This document shows, piece by piece, positions 1 to 7,010 of a stretch of DNA of 33,027 bases. The notes under the pieces are model-generated. The model searched no databases, was not told the DNA's origin, and saw nothing but the letters and a program-made list of their open reading frames with translations. Source of the DNA: CAYQCH01 sp964415935 (GTDB lineage Bacteria > Patescibacteriota > Patescibacteriia > VMEV01 > CAYQCH01); contig CAYQCH010000011.1 in the NCBI GenBank assembly GCA_964415935.1, forward strand, positions 1 to 33,027. Direction: 5' to 3'. Within the stretch, counting starts at the first letter, position 1. The number at the start of each line of letters is the position of its first letter. A program made the translations under genes and the position numbers.

Positions 1-37
1 TTCGAGTATCGCCCTTCTGGGCAGCTTCTTGCTCGAA
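1..37 (+). promoter_or_regulatory. Hairpin in the leader of rplK
   Basis: TTCGAG at 1-6 is complementary to CTCGAA at 32-37, and an inner GCCC/GGGC pair (11-14/19-22) closes a TTCT tetraloop. It lies 23 bases before rplK. In many bacteria L1 represses its own operon by binding an RNA structure in the L11 leader, so this could be such a site or the end of an upstream transcript. The window edge cuts the context. Confidence 0.3.
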
Positions 38-60
38 CCATCTCACATTAAGTAACACGT

Positions 61-498
61 ATGGCAGCTCCAAAAGGCAAAGCAGTAAAAACCCAGATCA
101 AATTGCAGATCATGGGCGGTGCGGCCAACCCAGCGCCTCCGGTAGGTCCGGCGCTCGGCCAGCATGGCTTAAACATTGCAGAATTCTGCAAAAAGTTTAA
201 CGACGCCACCCAGGACCGCCGCGGCGAAACCGTTCCCGTGGTTATTACGGTCTTTGAAGACCGCACCTACACCTTCATTTTAAAGACCCCCCCGGCTTCC
301 GAGCTCATCAAGCAGGCGGCCAAGGTCCAGAAGGGTTCCGCCAAACCAAACGCGGACAAAATCGGCACCATCACGCGCGAACAGGTCCGCAAAATTGCCG
401 AAACCAAAATGGAAGACCTGACCGCTAAGGACATCGAGGCGGCCATGCGCACCATTGAAGGCACGGCCCGCAACATGGGCATTATCGTCAAAGATTAA
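61..498 (+). CDS. rplK: 50S ribosomal protein L11
   Basis: L11 binds 23S rRNA in the GTPase-associated centre and helps elongation factors work on the ribosome. The 145-residue product has the usual family length. The N-terminal half carries the proline-rich stretch PAPPVGPALGQHGLN (about residues 25-39), and the C-terminal RNA-binding domain ends in the typical GTARNMGIIVKD. The ATG at 61 is the natural start; no Shine-Dalgarno sequence is visible before it. rplA follows after 48 bases and the pair shares one terminator, so the two are one operon, as in most bacteria. Identification is by direct recognition of the family sequence. Confidence 0.98.
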   Translation: MAAPKGKAVKTQIKLQIMGGAANPAPPVGPALGQHGLNIAEFCKKFNDATQDRRGETVPVVITVFEDRTYTFILKTPPASELIKQAAKVQKGSAKPNADKIGTITREQVRKIAETKMEDLTAKDIEAAMRTIEGTARNMGIIVKD

Positions 499-511
499 TT
501 CACTATCATTT

Positions 512-542
512 GTGGGACTCTCACGTGAGGGGCTCGCACCAC
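512..542 (+). promoter_or_regulatory. Palindromic hairpin between rplK and rplA
   Basis: A perfect 10-base palindrome CTCACGTGAG (520-529) is enclosed by GTGG (512-515) and CCAC (539-542). It fills most of the 48-base intercistronic gap and ends just before the rplA start. It could be an RNA structure that tunes L1 translation or a protein-binding site. No U-tract follows, so it is not a terminator. Confidence 0.35.
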
Positions 543-546
543 GAAT

Positions 547-1230
547 ATGTCACGATCCAAACGTTACCAGGAATTATCCAAGAAAGTTGATCCAACCAAG
601 CTCTACCTAGTGGATGAAGCTCTTGCCCTGGTCAAAGAAACTTCCAAAACAAAGTTTGACGGCAGCGTTGAGCTGCACGTGCGCCTGGGCATTGATGCCA
701 CCAAAGGCGAACAGCAGGTCCGCGGCACGGTTTCTCTCCCCCATGGTTCGGGCAAAACCGTCACGATCGCCGTCTTCGCCGAAGCGGACAAGGCCAAAGA
801 CGCCAAAGCAGCCGGCGCGGACGTAGTCGGCGGCACGGAGCTGATCGATGAAATCAAGAATACGGGCAAAATCAACTTCGAAATTGCCATTGCCACGCCG
901 GACATGATGAAACACATGGCCAAGGTGGCCAAGGTTCTGGGTCCCAAAGGCTTGATGCCTTCCCCCAAGAGCGAAACCGTTACCAACGACGTAGCCAAGA
1001 CGGTACAGGAGCTGAAGAAAGGCAAAGTCGCCTTCAAGAACGACACGACCGCCAACGTACATATGGTTATCGGCAAAGTGTCGTTTGCGCCGGAGCAGCT
1101 GAAGGCAAACCTTCTGGCCGCCGTGGACGCCATCCGCAAAGCCAAGCCGGCTTCCAGCAAAGGCACCTATTTGCAACACATTTCCGTGAACGCAACCATG
1201 GGTCCCGGCATTTCCGTCTCTGTTGTTTAA
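547..1230 (+). CDS. rplA: 50S ribosomal protein L1
   Basis: L1 forms the mobile stalk at the ribosomal E site and often represses translation of its own operon. The 227-residue product matches the usual length. The signature around VGTMRVNP-like positions is represented by VLGPKGLMPSPKSETV (about residues 128-143), followed by a lysine-rich stretch and the family ending ATMGPGISVSV. The start ATG at 547 follows the intercistronic hairpin and has no recognisable SD sequence. A strong terminator lies 14 bases after the stop, closing the rplKA operon. Confidence 0.98.
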   Translation: MSRSKRYQELSKKVDPTKLYLVDEALALVKETSKTKFDGSVELHVRLGIDATKGEQQVRGTVSLPHGSGKTVTIAVFAEADKAKDAKAAGADVVGGTELIDEIKNTGKINFEIAIATPDMMKHMAKVAKVLGPKGLMPSPKSETVTNDVAKTVQELKKGKVAFKNDTTANVHMVIGKVSFAPEQLKANLLAAVDAIRKAKPASSKGTYLQHISVNATMGPGISVSVV

Positions 1231-1243
1231 GCTCAAATCAAGC

Positions 1244-1271
1244 AAAAACCCTCGCAGACACGGGGGTTTTT
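1244..1271 (+). terminator. Intrinsic terminator of rplK-rplA
   Basis: AAAAACCC (1244-1251) pairs with GGGTTTTT (1264-1271) around a 12-base loop, and the T-run forms the U-tract. It sits directly downstream of rplA. Confidence 0.85.
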
Positions 1272-1275
1272 GTTT

Positions 1276-1283
1276 GCTATACT
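1276..1283 (+). promoter_or_regulatory. Extended -10 promoter of yidC
   Basis: TGC-TATACT places an extended -10 box at 1276-1283. The yidC ATG is at 1292, only eight bases after the box. Transcription would therefore start at or within two bases of the ATG, giving a leaderless or nearly leaderless message. The upstream -35 region is T-rich terminator sequence without a clear hexamer. Confidence 0.6.
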
Positions 1284-1291
1284 AAGCGCAT

Positions 1292-2065
1292 ATGGAATGG
1301 ATCTGGCATGTCCTGCTCGTCCAGCCTCTCGTCAACATCCTTATTGGCCTCTACAACACCATAGGGTTTGAAAACCTGGGTTTGGCCATTGTCTGGCTCA
1401 CGGTGCTCATGCGCATCGTTCTTTTGCCGTTATCGCTCAAAGACGACCGCCGCCGCGCCCAAGAACAGTCGCTAAAAACAGAACTGGCCCAGCTGCGCCG
1501 GATGTTTGCCAACAACCCCTCCGTGCTCCGTGAAGAGCAGCGCAAACTCATGCGCACGCGCCGCTTCCGCCGCTGGCCGCGGGTGCTGGTGCTGTTCGTG
1601 CAGGCGATTATCTTCGTCGTTCTCTACCAGGTGTTTGTCCACGGCATCAACATCAACAAAATCGTCGACGAGCTGTACCGCTTCGTGCACATCCCCGTGC
1701 AGGTAAATACCTATTTCCTTGGCATAAATATCGCAAAGCCCAGCTACATCCTGACTTCGTTGTGCGCGCTGCTGCTCATGGGCAACATCTGGTTCGACCA
1801 TGCCCTGGACAACCGCAAATGGACGCGCTCGGACATGGCGTTTTTCTTCGGCTTTCCCGCGCTTACATTCATCATCCTGATCATGCTTCCCGCGGTAAAA
1901 TCGCTCTTTGTCTTATCATCCATGGTCTTTTCTGATATCCTGATGTTGGTTTCCTTATTCCGGCAAAGCGTCAAAGAACAAGAACGCATCATTGCCGAGC
2001 GGGCAAGCAAAAAGGCTGAGGAACAAACCTCCTCTTTGCCCCATCCGCTTGAACGCTTCCGCTAA
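1292..2065 (+). CDS. yidC: YidC/Oxa1-family membrane protein insertase
   Basis: The 257-residue protein has the YidC/Oxa1 core: a first membrane helix with the conserved arginine (VLMRIVLLPLSLK, Arg41), a positively charged cytoplasmic hairpin (about residues 50-95), and four further hydrophobic segments near 97-118, 150-168, 180-203 and 206-225. It lacks the large periplasmic domain of proteobacterial YidC and resembles the short Gram-positive form. The family inserts proteins into the cytoplasmic membrane, with or without SecYEG. The C-terminal tail is basic and acidic, plausibly ribosome-contacting. No lipoprotein signal is evident. Its stop codon is separated by one base from the SPFH gene start (TAA-T-ATG), so the two are co-translated. 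Confidence 0.88.
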   Translation: MEWIWHVLLVQPLVNILIGLYNTIGFENLGLAIVWLTVLMRIVLLPLSLKDDRRRAQEQSLKTELAQLRRMFANNPSVLREEQRKLMRTRRFRRWPRVLVLFVQAIIFVVLYQVFVHGININKIVDELYRFVHIPVQVNTYFLGINIAKPSYILTSLCALLLMGNIWFDHALDNRKWTRSDMAFFFGFPALTFIILIMLPAVKSLFVLSSMVFSDILMLVSLFRQSVKEQERIIAERASKKAEEQTSSLPHPLERFR

Positions 2066-2066
2066 T

Positions 2067-2630
2067 ATGAAAGATGAATCTTCGTTAGACGAGCTCGTGT
2101 ACTCCTTCGTGGTTGAAGACGTGTTAGGAGGCTTTTTCATTTCCGTGCCCCCGGGGCACGTTGCCTGCGTCTATGATCGCGGGAAGGGCGTTCTTAAAAA
2201 GGTGTATACCCCCGGCCTGCACTTTAAGCTGCCCTTTTGGCAAAAGGCGAAATTATTCAACACGCAGACATTGGAGTACACCATCAGCAGCGAATTTGAC
2301 CTCAAGCATGCCCGCGCCCTTGGCGACCAGCCCATCAAAGGCGTGACCTCCGACAAGAAAAACATCTCAATTACCGGCACCATTCTGTTGCGCATGGATG
2401 CCAAGCTGCTGCCCTCCATCTGGCAAAATATCGGCGAGGACTTCGTACCAAAAGTCGTGCGGCCGGCTATCCGCAGCCGCATGCGCCTGGTTACTTCCCG
2501 CTTCACGTCGGAGGAACTCATTTCCACCAAGCGCGATGAAGTGGAGGAAGACATTGCCCGCGAACTGATGGATGTGTTGCATCCGCGCGGTATCTACGTG
2601 GAAAACGTTTTGCTCAGCGAAATCAAATAA
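2067..2630 (+). CDS. Short SPFH (stomatin/prohibitin/flotillin) domain protein
   Basis: The frame is open from 1992, but ATG 2067 follows the yidC stop by one base and starts right before the domain, so it is the chosen start (187 residues). The region from FFISVPPGHVACVYDRG onward has the SPFH pattern: an early glycine-valine strand, a PGLHFKLPF turn, a DKKNISITGTILLR core, and an end in the helix and strand of the prohibitin fold (RGIYVENVLLSEIK). SPFH proteins form ring-shaped membrane scaffolds that control proteases and membrane quality. Two usual parts are missing: there is no clear N-terminal membrane helix, and the protein stops where the long coiled coil normally begins. Its last eight bases overlap the convergent gene on the other strand. 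Confidence 0.75.
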   Translation: MKDESSLDELVYSFVVEDVLGGFFISVPPGHVACVYDRGKGVLKKVYTPGLHFKLPFWQKAKLFNTQTLEYTISSEFDLKHARALGDQPIKGVTSDKKNISITGTILLRMDAKLLPSIWQNIGEDFVPKVVRPAIRSRMRLVTSRFTSEELISTKRDEVEEDIARELMDVLHPRGIYVENVLLSEIK

Positions 2631-3120
2631 CGTCCTCGCCCTCCAATTCTTTCCTGGTGAACACGGGCGGCGGCGGTGAAGCTACAAAAGAGGGATGATC
2701 CCCTCTTTTTTGCGTGGTGCGGGCCTGCATGCGCGCCAGGTGGTGTTTCATGTCGCGGCGTGACATGTATGCTTCAGCGGCCACAGCGAATAAAAACCCC
2801 AGCCCTACGGCCCAGGCTGACACCAGCCGCTGTCCCTGCAGCATCACAAGTCCTGTGGCTAACAGTGACAGCAAAAACGCCTGACGAAACGCGATGCTCA
2901 CGATATCGTAGACCAATGCGTCCGGTTGCCGCTTGGCGCGCACGACAATACCCAACAAGCTGGCTGTGCCCATCATTGCCAGGAATAAGATAATGTAAAA
3001 CAGGACAAATCCAAGCCAGTTTGTCGCCTCGGGATCAACCGTCCAAATGGTCCACCCCCACCCGCCCCATAACAAGGCGGTGGCAAGGAAAACAAGAAAT
3101 AGGAGCTGACGAAGCGTCAT
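2623..3120 (-). CDS. Four-helix membrane protein of unknown function (CPR-type)
   Basis: The 165-residue product has hydrophobic segments at about residues 5-25, 36-60, 78-97 and 102-119, then a hydrophilic tail with a poly-proline stretch (SPPPPVF). The pattern of an aromatic first helix, a DPEA loop, a long second helix and an FRQ motif before the third matches a membrane protein I have repeatedly seen in CPR genomes; no function is known to me. It starts three bases after the DciA-like gene, so the two are one transcript. The 3' end overlaps the convergent SPFH gene by eight bases. Confidence 0.7.
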   Translation of the reverse strand: MTLRQLLFLVFLATALLWGGWGWTIWTVDPEATNWLGFVLFYIILFLAMMGTASLLGIVVRAKRQPDALVYDIVSIAFRQAFLLSLLATGLVMLQGQRLVSAWAVGLGFLFAVAAEAYMSRRDMKHHLARMQARTTQKRGDHPSFVASPPPPVFTRKELEGEDVI

Positions 3121-3123
3121 ACG

Positions 3124-3423
3124 CTACACGATGACGCGCAGCGACCCAACACAGGTTGCGCCGGCTTTATTGTTAACAGCGTTTACAAATTCCTGCTCGC
3201 GCAATTTCAGTTCATAACGGATAGCCGCATCGACGCTGGCCACGCACAACTGCTTGTTTTTCACGGATACAGCCTGGGCCTTGGTCTGGCTGGTATGCAC
3301 GCCGAACCATTCATCAAGCACTAGATTCGCCAAACCGACGGCCTGCGCGCTTTGCACGGCACGCGCCAGCCCGTTTTGGCGGAGGCGCTGAGGCAGCAAC
3401 GATTTCATGGTTTGGAAGGCCAT
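3124..3423 (-). CDS. DciA-like / DUF721 protein, probable replicative helicase loader
   Basis: The 99-residue product matches the DUF721 (DciA) pattern: an N-terminal LLPQRLRQNGLARAV segment, a V-x-LKN-type strand turn (AVSVKNKQLCVASV), a paired AAIRYELKLREQEFV helix, and a short terminal strand (VGSLRVIV). DciA is the ancestral loader of the DnaB helicase in bacteria without DnaC or DnaI. The protein is short, with little beyond the core domain. The start at 3423 lies about 20 bases after a strong extended -10 box, without an SD sequence. Assignment to the family is good; the loader role in this organism is inferred. Confidence 0.65.
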   Translation of the reverse strand: MAFQTMKSLLPQRLRQNGLARAVQSAQAVGLANLVLDEWFGVHTSQTKAQAVSVKNKQLCVASVDAAIRYELKLREQEFVNAVNNKAGATCVGSLRVIV

Positions 3424-3450
3424 AGGAACGATTGAATACGGTTGTCAGGG

Positions 3451-3459
3451 ATTATACCA
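3451..3459 (-). promoter_or_regulatory. Extended -10 promoter of the dciA-like gene
   Basis: On the minus strand TGG-TATAAT occupies 3459-3451. The box overlaps the stop codon of the upstream helicase gene (3452-3454). Transcription would begin near 3444, giving a leader of about 20 bases. There is no good -35 hexamer. Confidence 0.6.
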
Positions 3460-6418
3460 TCCGGAACTGGCAGATATCTGCATACGGGCAGGTGCGGCAG
3501 ATTTCCCGGGACGGCGTGGGTTCAAAGTCGCTGTTTGCCAGGGAATCCAGGAGATTAACCACCTTAGATCGCAAGGCATCCTTTTGTTTGTCCGTAGCCG
3601 AAAACGAACGCGCCTGGTTGTCTGTCAGGTAATAAAAGGTCAGTGTTTCCACCGGTTCTTGCAGCGCTTCCTCCACGGCAATCTGATACAGGATCAATTG
3701 ATCTTTCTTGATGCTGCGGTCGCTTTTGGGCGCCTTGCGAGACTTATAGTCTATGAGGTGCAGGCCGTTGGCACCGCGGTCGATGCGGTCAATGGAGCCG
3801 TTCAGGCTGAATTCCCCCATTTTGATATGGAAGCGCTTTTCCGCCGCCATGACTTCCGGCCATTGGCCCGCATGCACCCGGTAAAACTCGCGAAGGATGT
3901 CGCGACCAAGCGCGCGGTACTCTTCTTTTTCGCGTTCATCGCGATACCAACTGTCCAGCCAGGACGATTCATACATGGCCAGCAGTTCCTCCAGGGATGG
4001 CGGGGCGCCGGCGTCTGCGGGGCGCGGCCTAGCGAACAGCGACGTCTGCGCAGCCATTTTGCGCTCCATGGCTGCCTTGAAAAATTTCTCCAGGGCGCGA
4101 TGCAGCGTCTGTCCAAAACTTTGCACATGCGACCCGCGTTTGGGAATTTTCAGGATATGCGCATAGCGGTACTGCCAGGGACAGCGCTCAAAGGTGCTGA
4201 GCTGCGTATAACTGAAGCTCTTTGGCAGCAATGACGCATAATTAACCGTCTTCGCCTTCACCACCTCATGGCTGCGCCCGGCGCCCTGGCTCCATAACGG
4301 CAAACTGGCCACCCGCTTTTGGGCTTCCTGGTGAGCAAATCCCAGCTCTGACAGGAACCGGGAAGGCTTTTTCTGCCGCGCCCCGCCATAGTCCTGTGCC
4401 GAAGTGAAATACACGCCCTGTTTGGCTCGCGTAATGGCGACATAGCAGAGCCGGCGCTCTTCTTCCAGATGGAAATCCCCTTCGGCACGCTGTTCTTTCA
4501 CGAACGCGTCCGGAATGGGCAAGGCATCCTTGCGGTTGGCGCTGGGAAAGCGGCGGTCAACCATGTTGACAATAAACACATATGGAAACTCCAACCCTTT
4601 TGAACCATGGATTGTCATGACCTTTACCGTGTCCGGGCCGATTTCCACATCGACGGGCAGCGAGCCAGCGTCCCCGGCGGACTTGGCTAAATCAAGGTAT
4701 TGGAGGAATGCGCCCACGCTGCGGTCATCCTCTTCGGATTCAAATTGACGCATGATGCGCCAAAACTGGTTAAGAAGATTGTAGGTGTCCTGCTGCGTAA
4801 CAGGGTCCAGCGTCTCATAATGATGCTTCAGGCCGTAGTCGTCTATAAATTTCATCGCCACCTCAGTGACGTCATGGGTGCGCGCAAAGCTCGCATGCTG
4901 CTCCAGCCGGCTTACGATGAGGTCGCACTGCGACTTGGCTTGCTCGCTGAGCCCGACAGCCGCCGCTTGTTTCAAACAAGCGTGCAAGGACAGGCCGTGC
5001 TCATCGGCGTGATGCAACAGCTTCATCAAATCGTCATTGGCCATGTCTATGGTGGGCAAAATCAACAACCGATAGAGCGCACGGCTTTCCGTATAACGGT
5101 CTATGGCTTTAAGAAATGAAATAACGTCCAGCACGACAGGTTTGGAAAACAATCCCTCCGAAGCAAGAAACTGGTACGGAATTCCCGCCAGCGTCATCTG
5201 CTGCAAAAACAGGTCCGCCTGGCTGTTGGCGCGCACCAGCACGGCAAAATCTTTCCATTGCCTGGCCGAGTCTTCCTGGCGCAAGGCAATCATCTTGTCG
5301 ATGACCGCACGCGCCTCTTCCTGGGCGTCATAGGCGTGAAGGTGCTCAATAATCCCTGGCCCGCCTTTTTTTGACACCAGTTTTTTACTGACTGAAGCGA
5401 GCCCGCCTTTTTTGCCTTTCTTGGGTTTGGTTGCTTGCTGCAGCTGGTATTCCAGGCGGTTGGGATTATTGTTCTGGATAAACGCATACGCAAGATCCAA
5501 GATGTTCTGACAGGAACGATAGTTTTCCGTCAAAACGATCTGTCGGCAGCCGGGAAAATCCTTATGAAAACTCAAAATGTTGCTGAGCGAGGCACCGCGA
5601 AATTTGTACACACTCTGGTCGTCATCACCCACGACAGTAATGTTGTTGATGGGTTCAGCCAGCATCTTTAAAAACGCATACTGCGACCAGTTGGTATCCT
5701 GGAATTCATCGACGAGAATGTATTTGAACTGCTCGCGATAGCGTTGCAGCAACGCCGGCCGTTTCTCAAACAAATCGCCCAGATACAAAATAAGGTCGCC
5801 AAAGTCAACGCAATGCTGCTCTGTAAGCAGCTGCTGGTAGGCCGCATAACAGTCCGCCAGTTCCTTGACGCGGCCAGCTTCACTGTACGCGGCATTATCC
5901 TTATCTAAGGCCAGCGATTCCACATGGTCTGCATACTGCTGTGGCCGGATTCCTTCATCTTTTAGCCGAGAAAAGTGCCGCAACATGTCAGGAATGAACC
6001 GCGCCGGGCTGCCAAAAGGCTTGTACTCCTTGAGGGGGAAGCGCTCAAAATGCTTGTACGCCAGCATCCATTGCCCCGTTTCATCCAACAGCTTGAAGTC
6101 GCTGGGCAGCCCAATTTCAACAGCATGGTCCCGCAACAACCGTTCGGCAAAAGCATGGAATGTCATGACCCAGACGTCGACATAGCCATATGGCAGCAAG
6201 CGGTCGATGCGCTCTTCCATTTCACTGGCTGCTTTTTCGGTAAAGGTCAAACACAAAATTTCGTCCGGCTTGGCAAGTTTCTGGTCTATCAGCCAGGCCA
6301 CGCGATTGGTGATGACGGTTGTCTTTCCCGTCCCAGCGCCGGCGACAATCAAAAGCGGGCCGTTTGTGTGTGTGACGGATTGTTTTTGCGCCTCATTGAG
6401 CCCGGAGAGATCGATCAT
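3452..6418 (-). CDS. UvrD/Rep-family helicase fused to a RecB-like Fe-S nuclease
   Basis: The 988-residue protein is a superfamily 1A 3'-5' DNA helicase with a C-terminal nuclease. Helicase motifs are clear: Walker A AGAGTGKTT (about 26-34), LTFTEKAA (Ia), DEFQDTN (about 237-243), VGDDDQSVYKFRGA (III), LTENYRS (IV), TIHGSKGLEFPYVF (V) and YVAITRAK (VI). From about residue 760 a PD-(D/E)XK nuclease follows, with GSIDRIDR, the catalytic LIDYKSRK and the QLILYQIAVEEAL motif. Cys in FERCPWQYR and three in CRTCPYADIC fit the four-cysteine 4Fe-4S cluster of AddB/Cas4-like nucleases. The architecture resembles AddA/AdnB-type end-processing enzymes. The start at 6418 is about two bases after the predicted transcription start. 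Confidence 0.9.
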   Translation of the reverse strand: MIDLSGLNEAQKQSVTHTNGPLLIVAGAGTGKTTVITNRVAWLIDQKLAKPDEILCLTFTEKAASEMEERIDRLLPYGYVDVWVMTFHAFAERLLRDHAVEIGLPSDFKLLDETGQWMLAYKHFERFPLKEYKPFGSPARFIPDMLRHFSRLKDEGIRPQQYADHVESLALDKDNAAYSEAGRVKELADCYAAYQQLLTEQHCVDFGDLILYLGDLFEKRPALLQRYREQFKYILVDEFQDTNWSQYAFLKMLAEPINNITVVGDDDQSVYKFRGASLSNILSFHKDFPGCRQIVLTENYRSCQNILDLAYAFIQNNNPNRLEYQLQQATKPKKGKKGGLASVSKKLVSKKGGPGIIEHLHAYDAQEEARAVIDKMIALRQEDSARQWKDFAVLVRANSQADLFLQQMTLAGIPYQFLASEGLFSKPVVLDVISFLKAIDRYTESRALYRLLILPTIDMANDDLMKLLHHADEHGLSLHACLKQAAAVGLSEQAKSQCDLIVSRLEQHASFARTHDVTEVAMKFIDDYGLKHHYETLDPVTQQDTYNLLNQFWRIMRQFESEEDDRSVGAFLQYLDLAKSAGDAGSLPVDVEIGPDTVKVMTIHGSKGLEFPYVFIVNMVDRRFPSANRKDALPIPDAFVKEQRAEGDFHLEEERRLCYVAITRAKQGVYFTSAQDYGGARQKKPSRFLSELGFAHQEAQKRVASLPLWSQGAGRSHEVVKAKTVNYASLLPKSFSYTQLSTFERCPWQYRYAHILKIPKRGSHVQSFGQTLHRALEKFFKAAMERKMAAQTSLFARPRPADAGAPPSLEELLAMYESSWLDSWYRDEREKEEYRALGRDILREFYRVHAGQWPEVMAAEKRFHIKMGEFSLNGSIDRIDRGANGLHLIDYKSRKAPKSDRSIKKDQLILYQIAVEEALQEPVETLTFYYLTDNQARSFSATDKQKDALRSKVVNLLDSLANSDFEPTPSREICRTCPYADICQFRMV

Positions 6419-6427
6419 AGATCGTTC

Positions 6428-6455
6428 ATTGTATCACGGACGTTTCCGTTGACAA
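6428..6455 (-). promoter_or_regulatory. Promoter of the helicase-nuclease gene (leaderless)
   Basis: On the minus strand TTGTCA (6455-6450) and TACAAT (6433-6428) are spaced by 16 bases. The ATG at 6418 begins ten bases after the -10 box, so the leader would be at most a few bases. The -35 hexamer overlaps that of the divergent + strand promoter. Confidence 0.65.
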
Positions 6456-6477
6456 TTATTGACGAATACGGCATACT
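6449..6477 (+). promoter_or_regulatory. Promoter of the first orphan RNA
   Basis: TTGACA (6449-6454) and CATACT (6472-6477) are spaced by exactly 17 bases. The -35 is a perfect sigma-70 consensus. It drives transcription to the right, away from the helicase gene, into a non-coding stretch that ends in a hairpin at 6601-6632. Confidence 0.65.
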
Positions 6478-6483
6478 GTGTTG

Positions 6484-6640
6484 GTGCAGGTGTAACCGGC
6501 CTGGCTGCCTACGCTTGTTTTTTCAGCCGTGCATCCCGAACACGGAAGCGGCTGGATCTACAGAATTTTGGGCAAACCTTGCCGGGACGAACCCGCACAC
6601 GACCGGCTGATCCCCTCCAGGGACAGCCGGTCTTCTCATT
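6484..6640 (+). ncRNA. Candidate structured small RNA, about 155 nt
   Basis: The unit runs from a consensus promoter to a terminator and contains no convincing coding frame. Visible stems are CAGCCG/CGGCTG (6524-6529/6549-6554) with an alternative CCGTG/CACGG inside (6527-6531/6541-6545), GGCAA/TTGCC (6571-6575/6579-6583), and the terminator stem. The loop CATCCCGAA with CACGGAAG resembles part of the 5S rRNA loop C, but the other 5S landmarks (helix II, GAUGGUA) are absent, so it is not called 5S. It has no GGAA/AGCAG core of SRP RNA and no RNase P or tmRNA signature. A 6S-like regulator or a new RNA are both possible. Confidence 0.5.
6601..6632 (+). terminator. Terminator hairpin of the first orphan RNA
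   Basis: GACCGGCT (6601-6608) pairs with AGCCGGTC (6625-6632), with an inner TCCC/GGGA stem (6611-6614/6620-6623). The following TTCTCATTATT is only moderately U-rich. Confidence 0.6.
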
Positions 6641-6694
6641 ATTGACTCGTATTTCGCCGGTTTTCTTGGCTGAAACTAGCCGTTTCTAAAACTG

Positions 6695-6723
6695 TTGACA
6701 AGAATTGACAAAATGTATAGAAT
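6695..6723 (+). promoter_or_regulatory. Promoter of the second orphan RNA
   Basis: TTGACA (6695-6700) and TAGAAT (6718-6723) are spaced by 17 bases. A second TTGACA lies at 6705-6710. Transcription would start near 6730 on GGGGCG. Confidence 0.65.
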
Positions 6724-6729
6724 TGGGGC

Positions 6730-6992
6730 GTCAAGCTTTTTTGTTCCTTCCTATCAACATACGGGTTCCCGCTTTGCGCTGGCCTGATCGTCGACGCGAA
6801 ATTCCCCCCTTGCAGCGACGAATGCAGACTGCGCACAACGGGACCCGCTTACACCGGGCTTCCTTCTCCCTCAGCCTCGCGCCTACCGTTTTCCCCACTT
6901 TCCCCCTTTTCGGTATGACGAGTCTTCGGGTGCTGGAGAGTCCAAAGGGCCGTCGACGGGTTCCCCCCCTTGTCGACGGCCCTTCTTCTTTT
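6730..6992 (+). ncRNA. Candidate structured small RNA, about 260 nt
   Basis: This unit follows the first RNA by about 90 bases and also runs from a consensus promoter to a strong terminator. Frames through it have no plausible start after the predicted transcription start and look non-coding. It has two short hairpins of the form CGGG-TT-CCCG (about 6762-6771) and CGGG-A-CCCG (about 6839-6847), a long C/T-rich stretch (about 6860-6910), and the sequence GTCGAC three times, twice in the terminator. I do not recognise it as tmRNA, RNase P, SRP or 6S RNA. The remainder of the 592-base gene-free stretch 6419-7010 holds only the promoters described. Confidence 0.45.
6945..6984. terminator. Strong terminator between the second RNA and rmuC
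   Basis: AAGGGCCGTCGAC (6945-6957) pairs perfectly with GTCGACGGCCCTT (6972-6984), 13 base pairs. On the + strand TTCTTCTTTTC follows, a good U-tract for the RNA unit. It also lies 27 bases after the rmuC stop on the other strand, where the U-tract is shorter, so it may serve both. Confidence 0.8.
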
Positions 6993-7010
6993 CGTCAAAT
7001 TTTTATAACG

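Noticed and set aside
1992..2066. The longer SPFH frame starting inside yidC
   Set aside because: The added 25 residues are the shifted reading of the yidC tail; ATG 2067 directly after the yidC stop is the natural start.
3407..4234. A 275-codon open frame on the + strand
   Set aside because: It lies inside the helicase-nuclease gene on the other strand, whose motifs are intact; the product has no recognisable domain.
6484..6600. 5S rRNA, because of the loop-C-like sequence and near 118-base length
   Set aside because: Helix II, the loop E region with GAUGGUA and a good closing helix I are missing; only the local loop resembles 5S.
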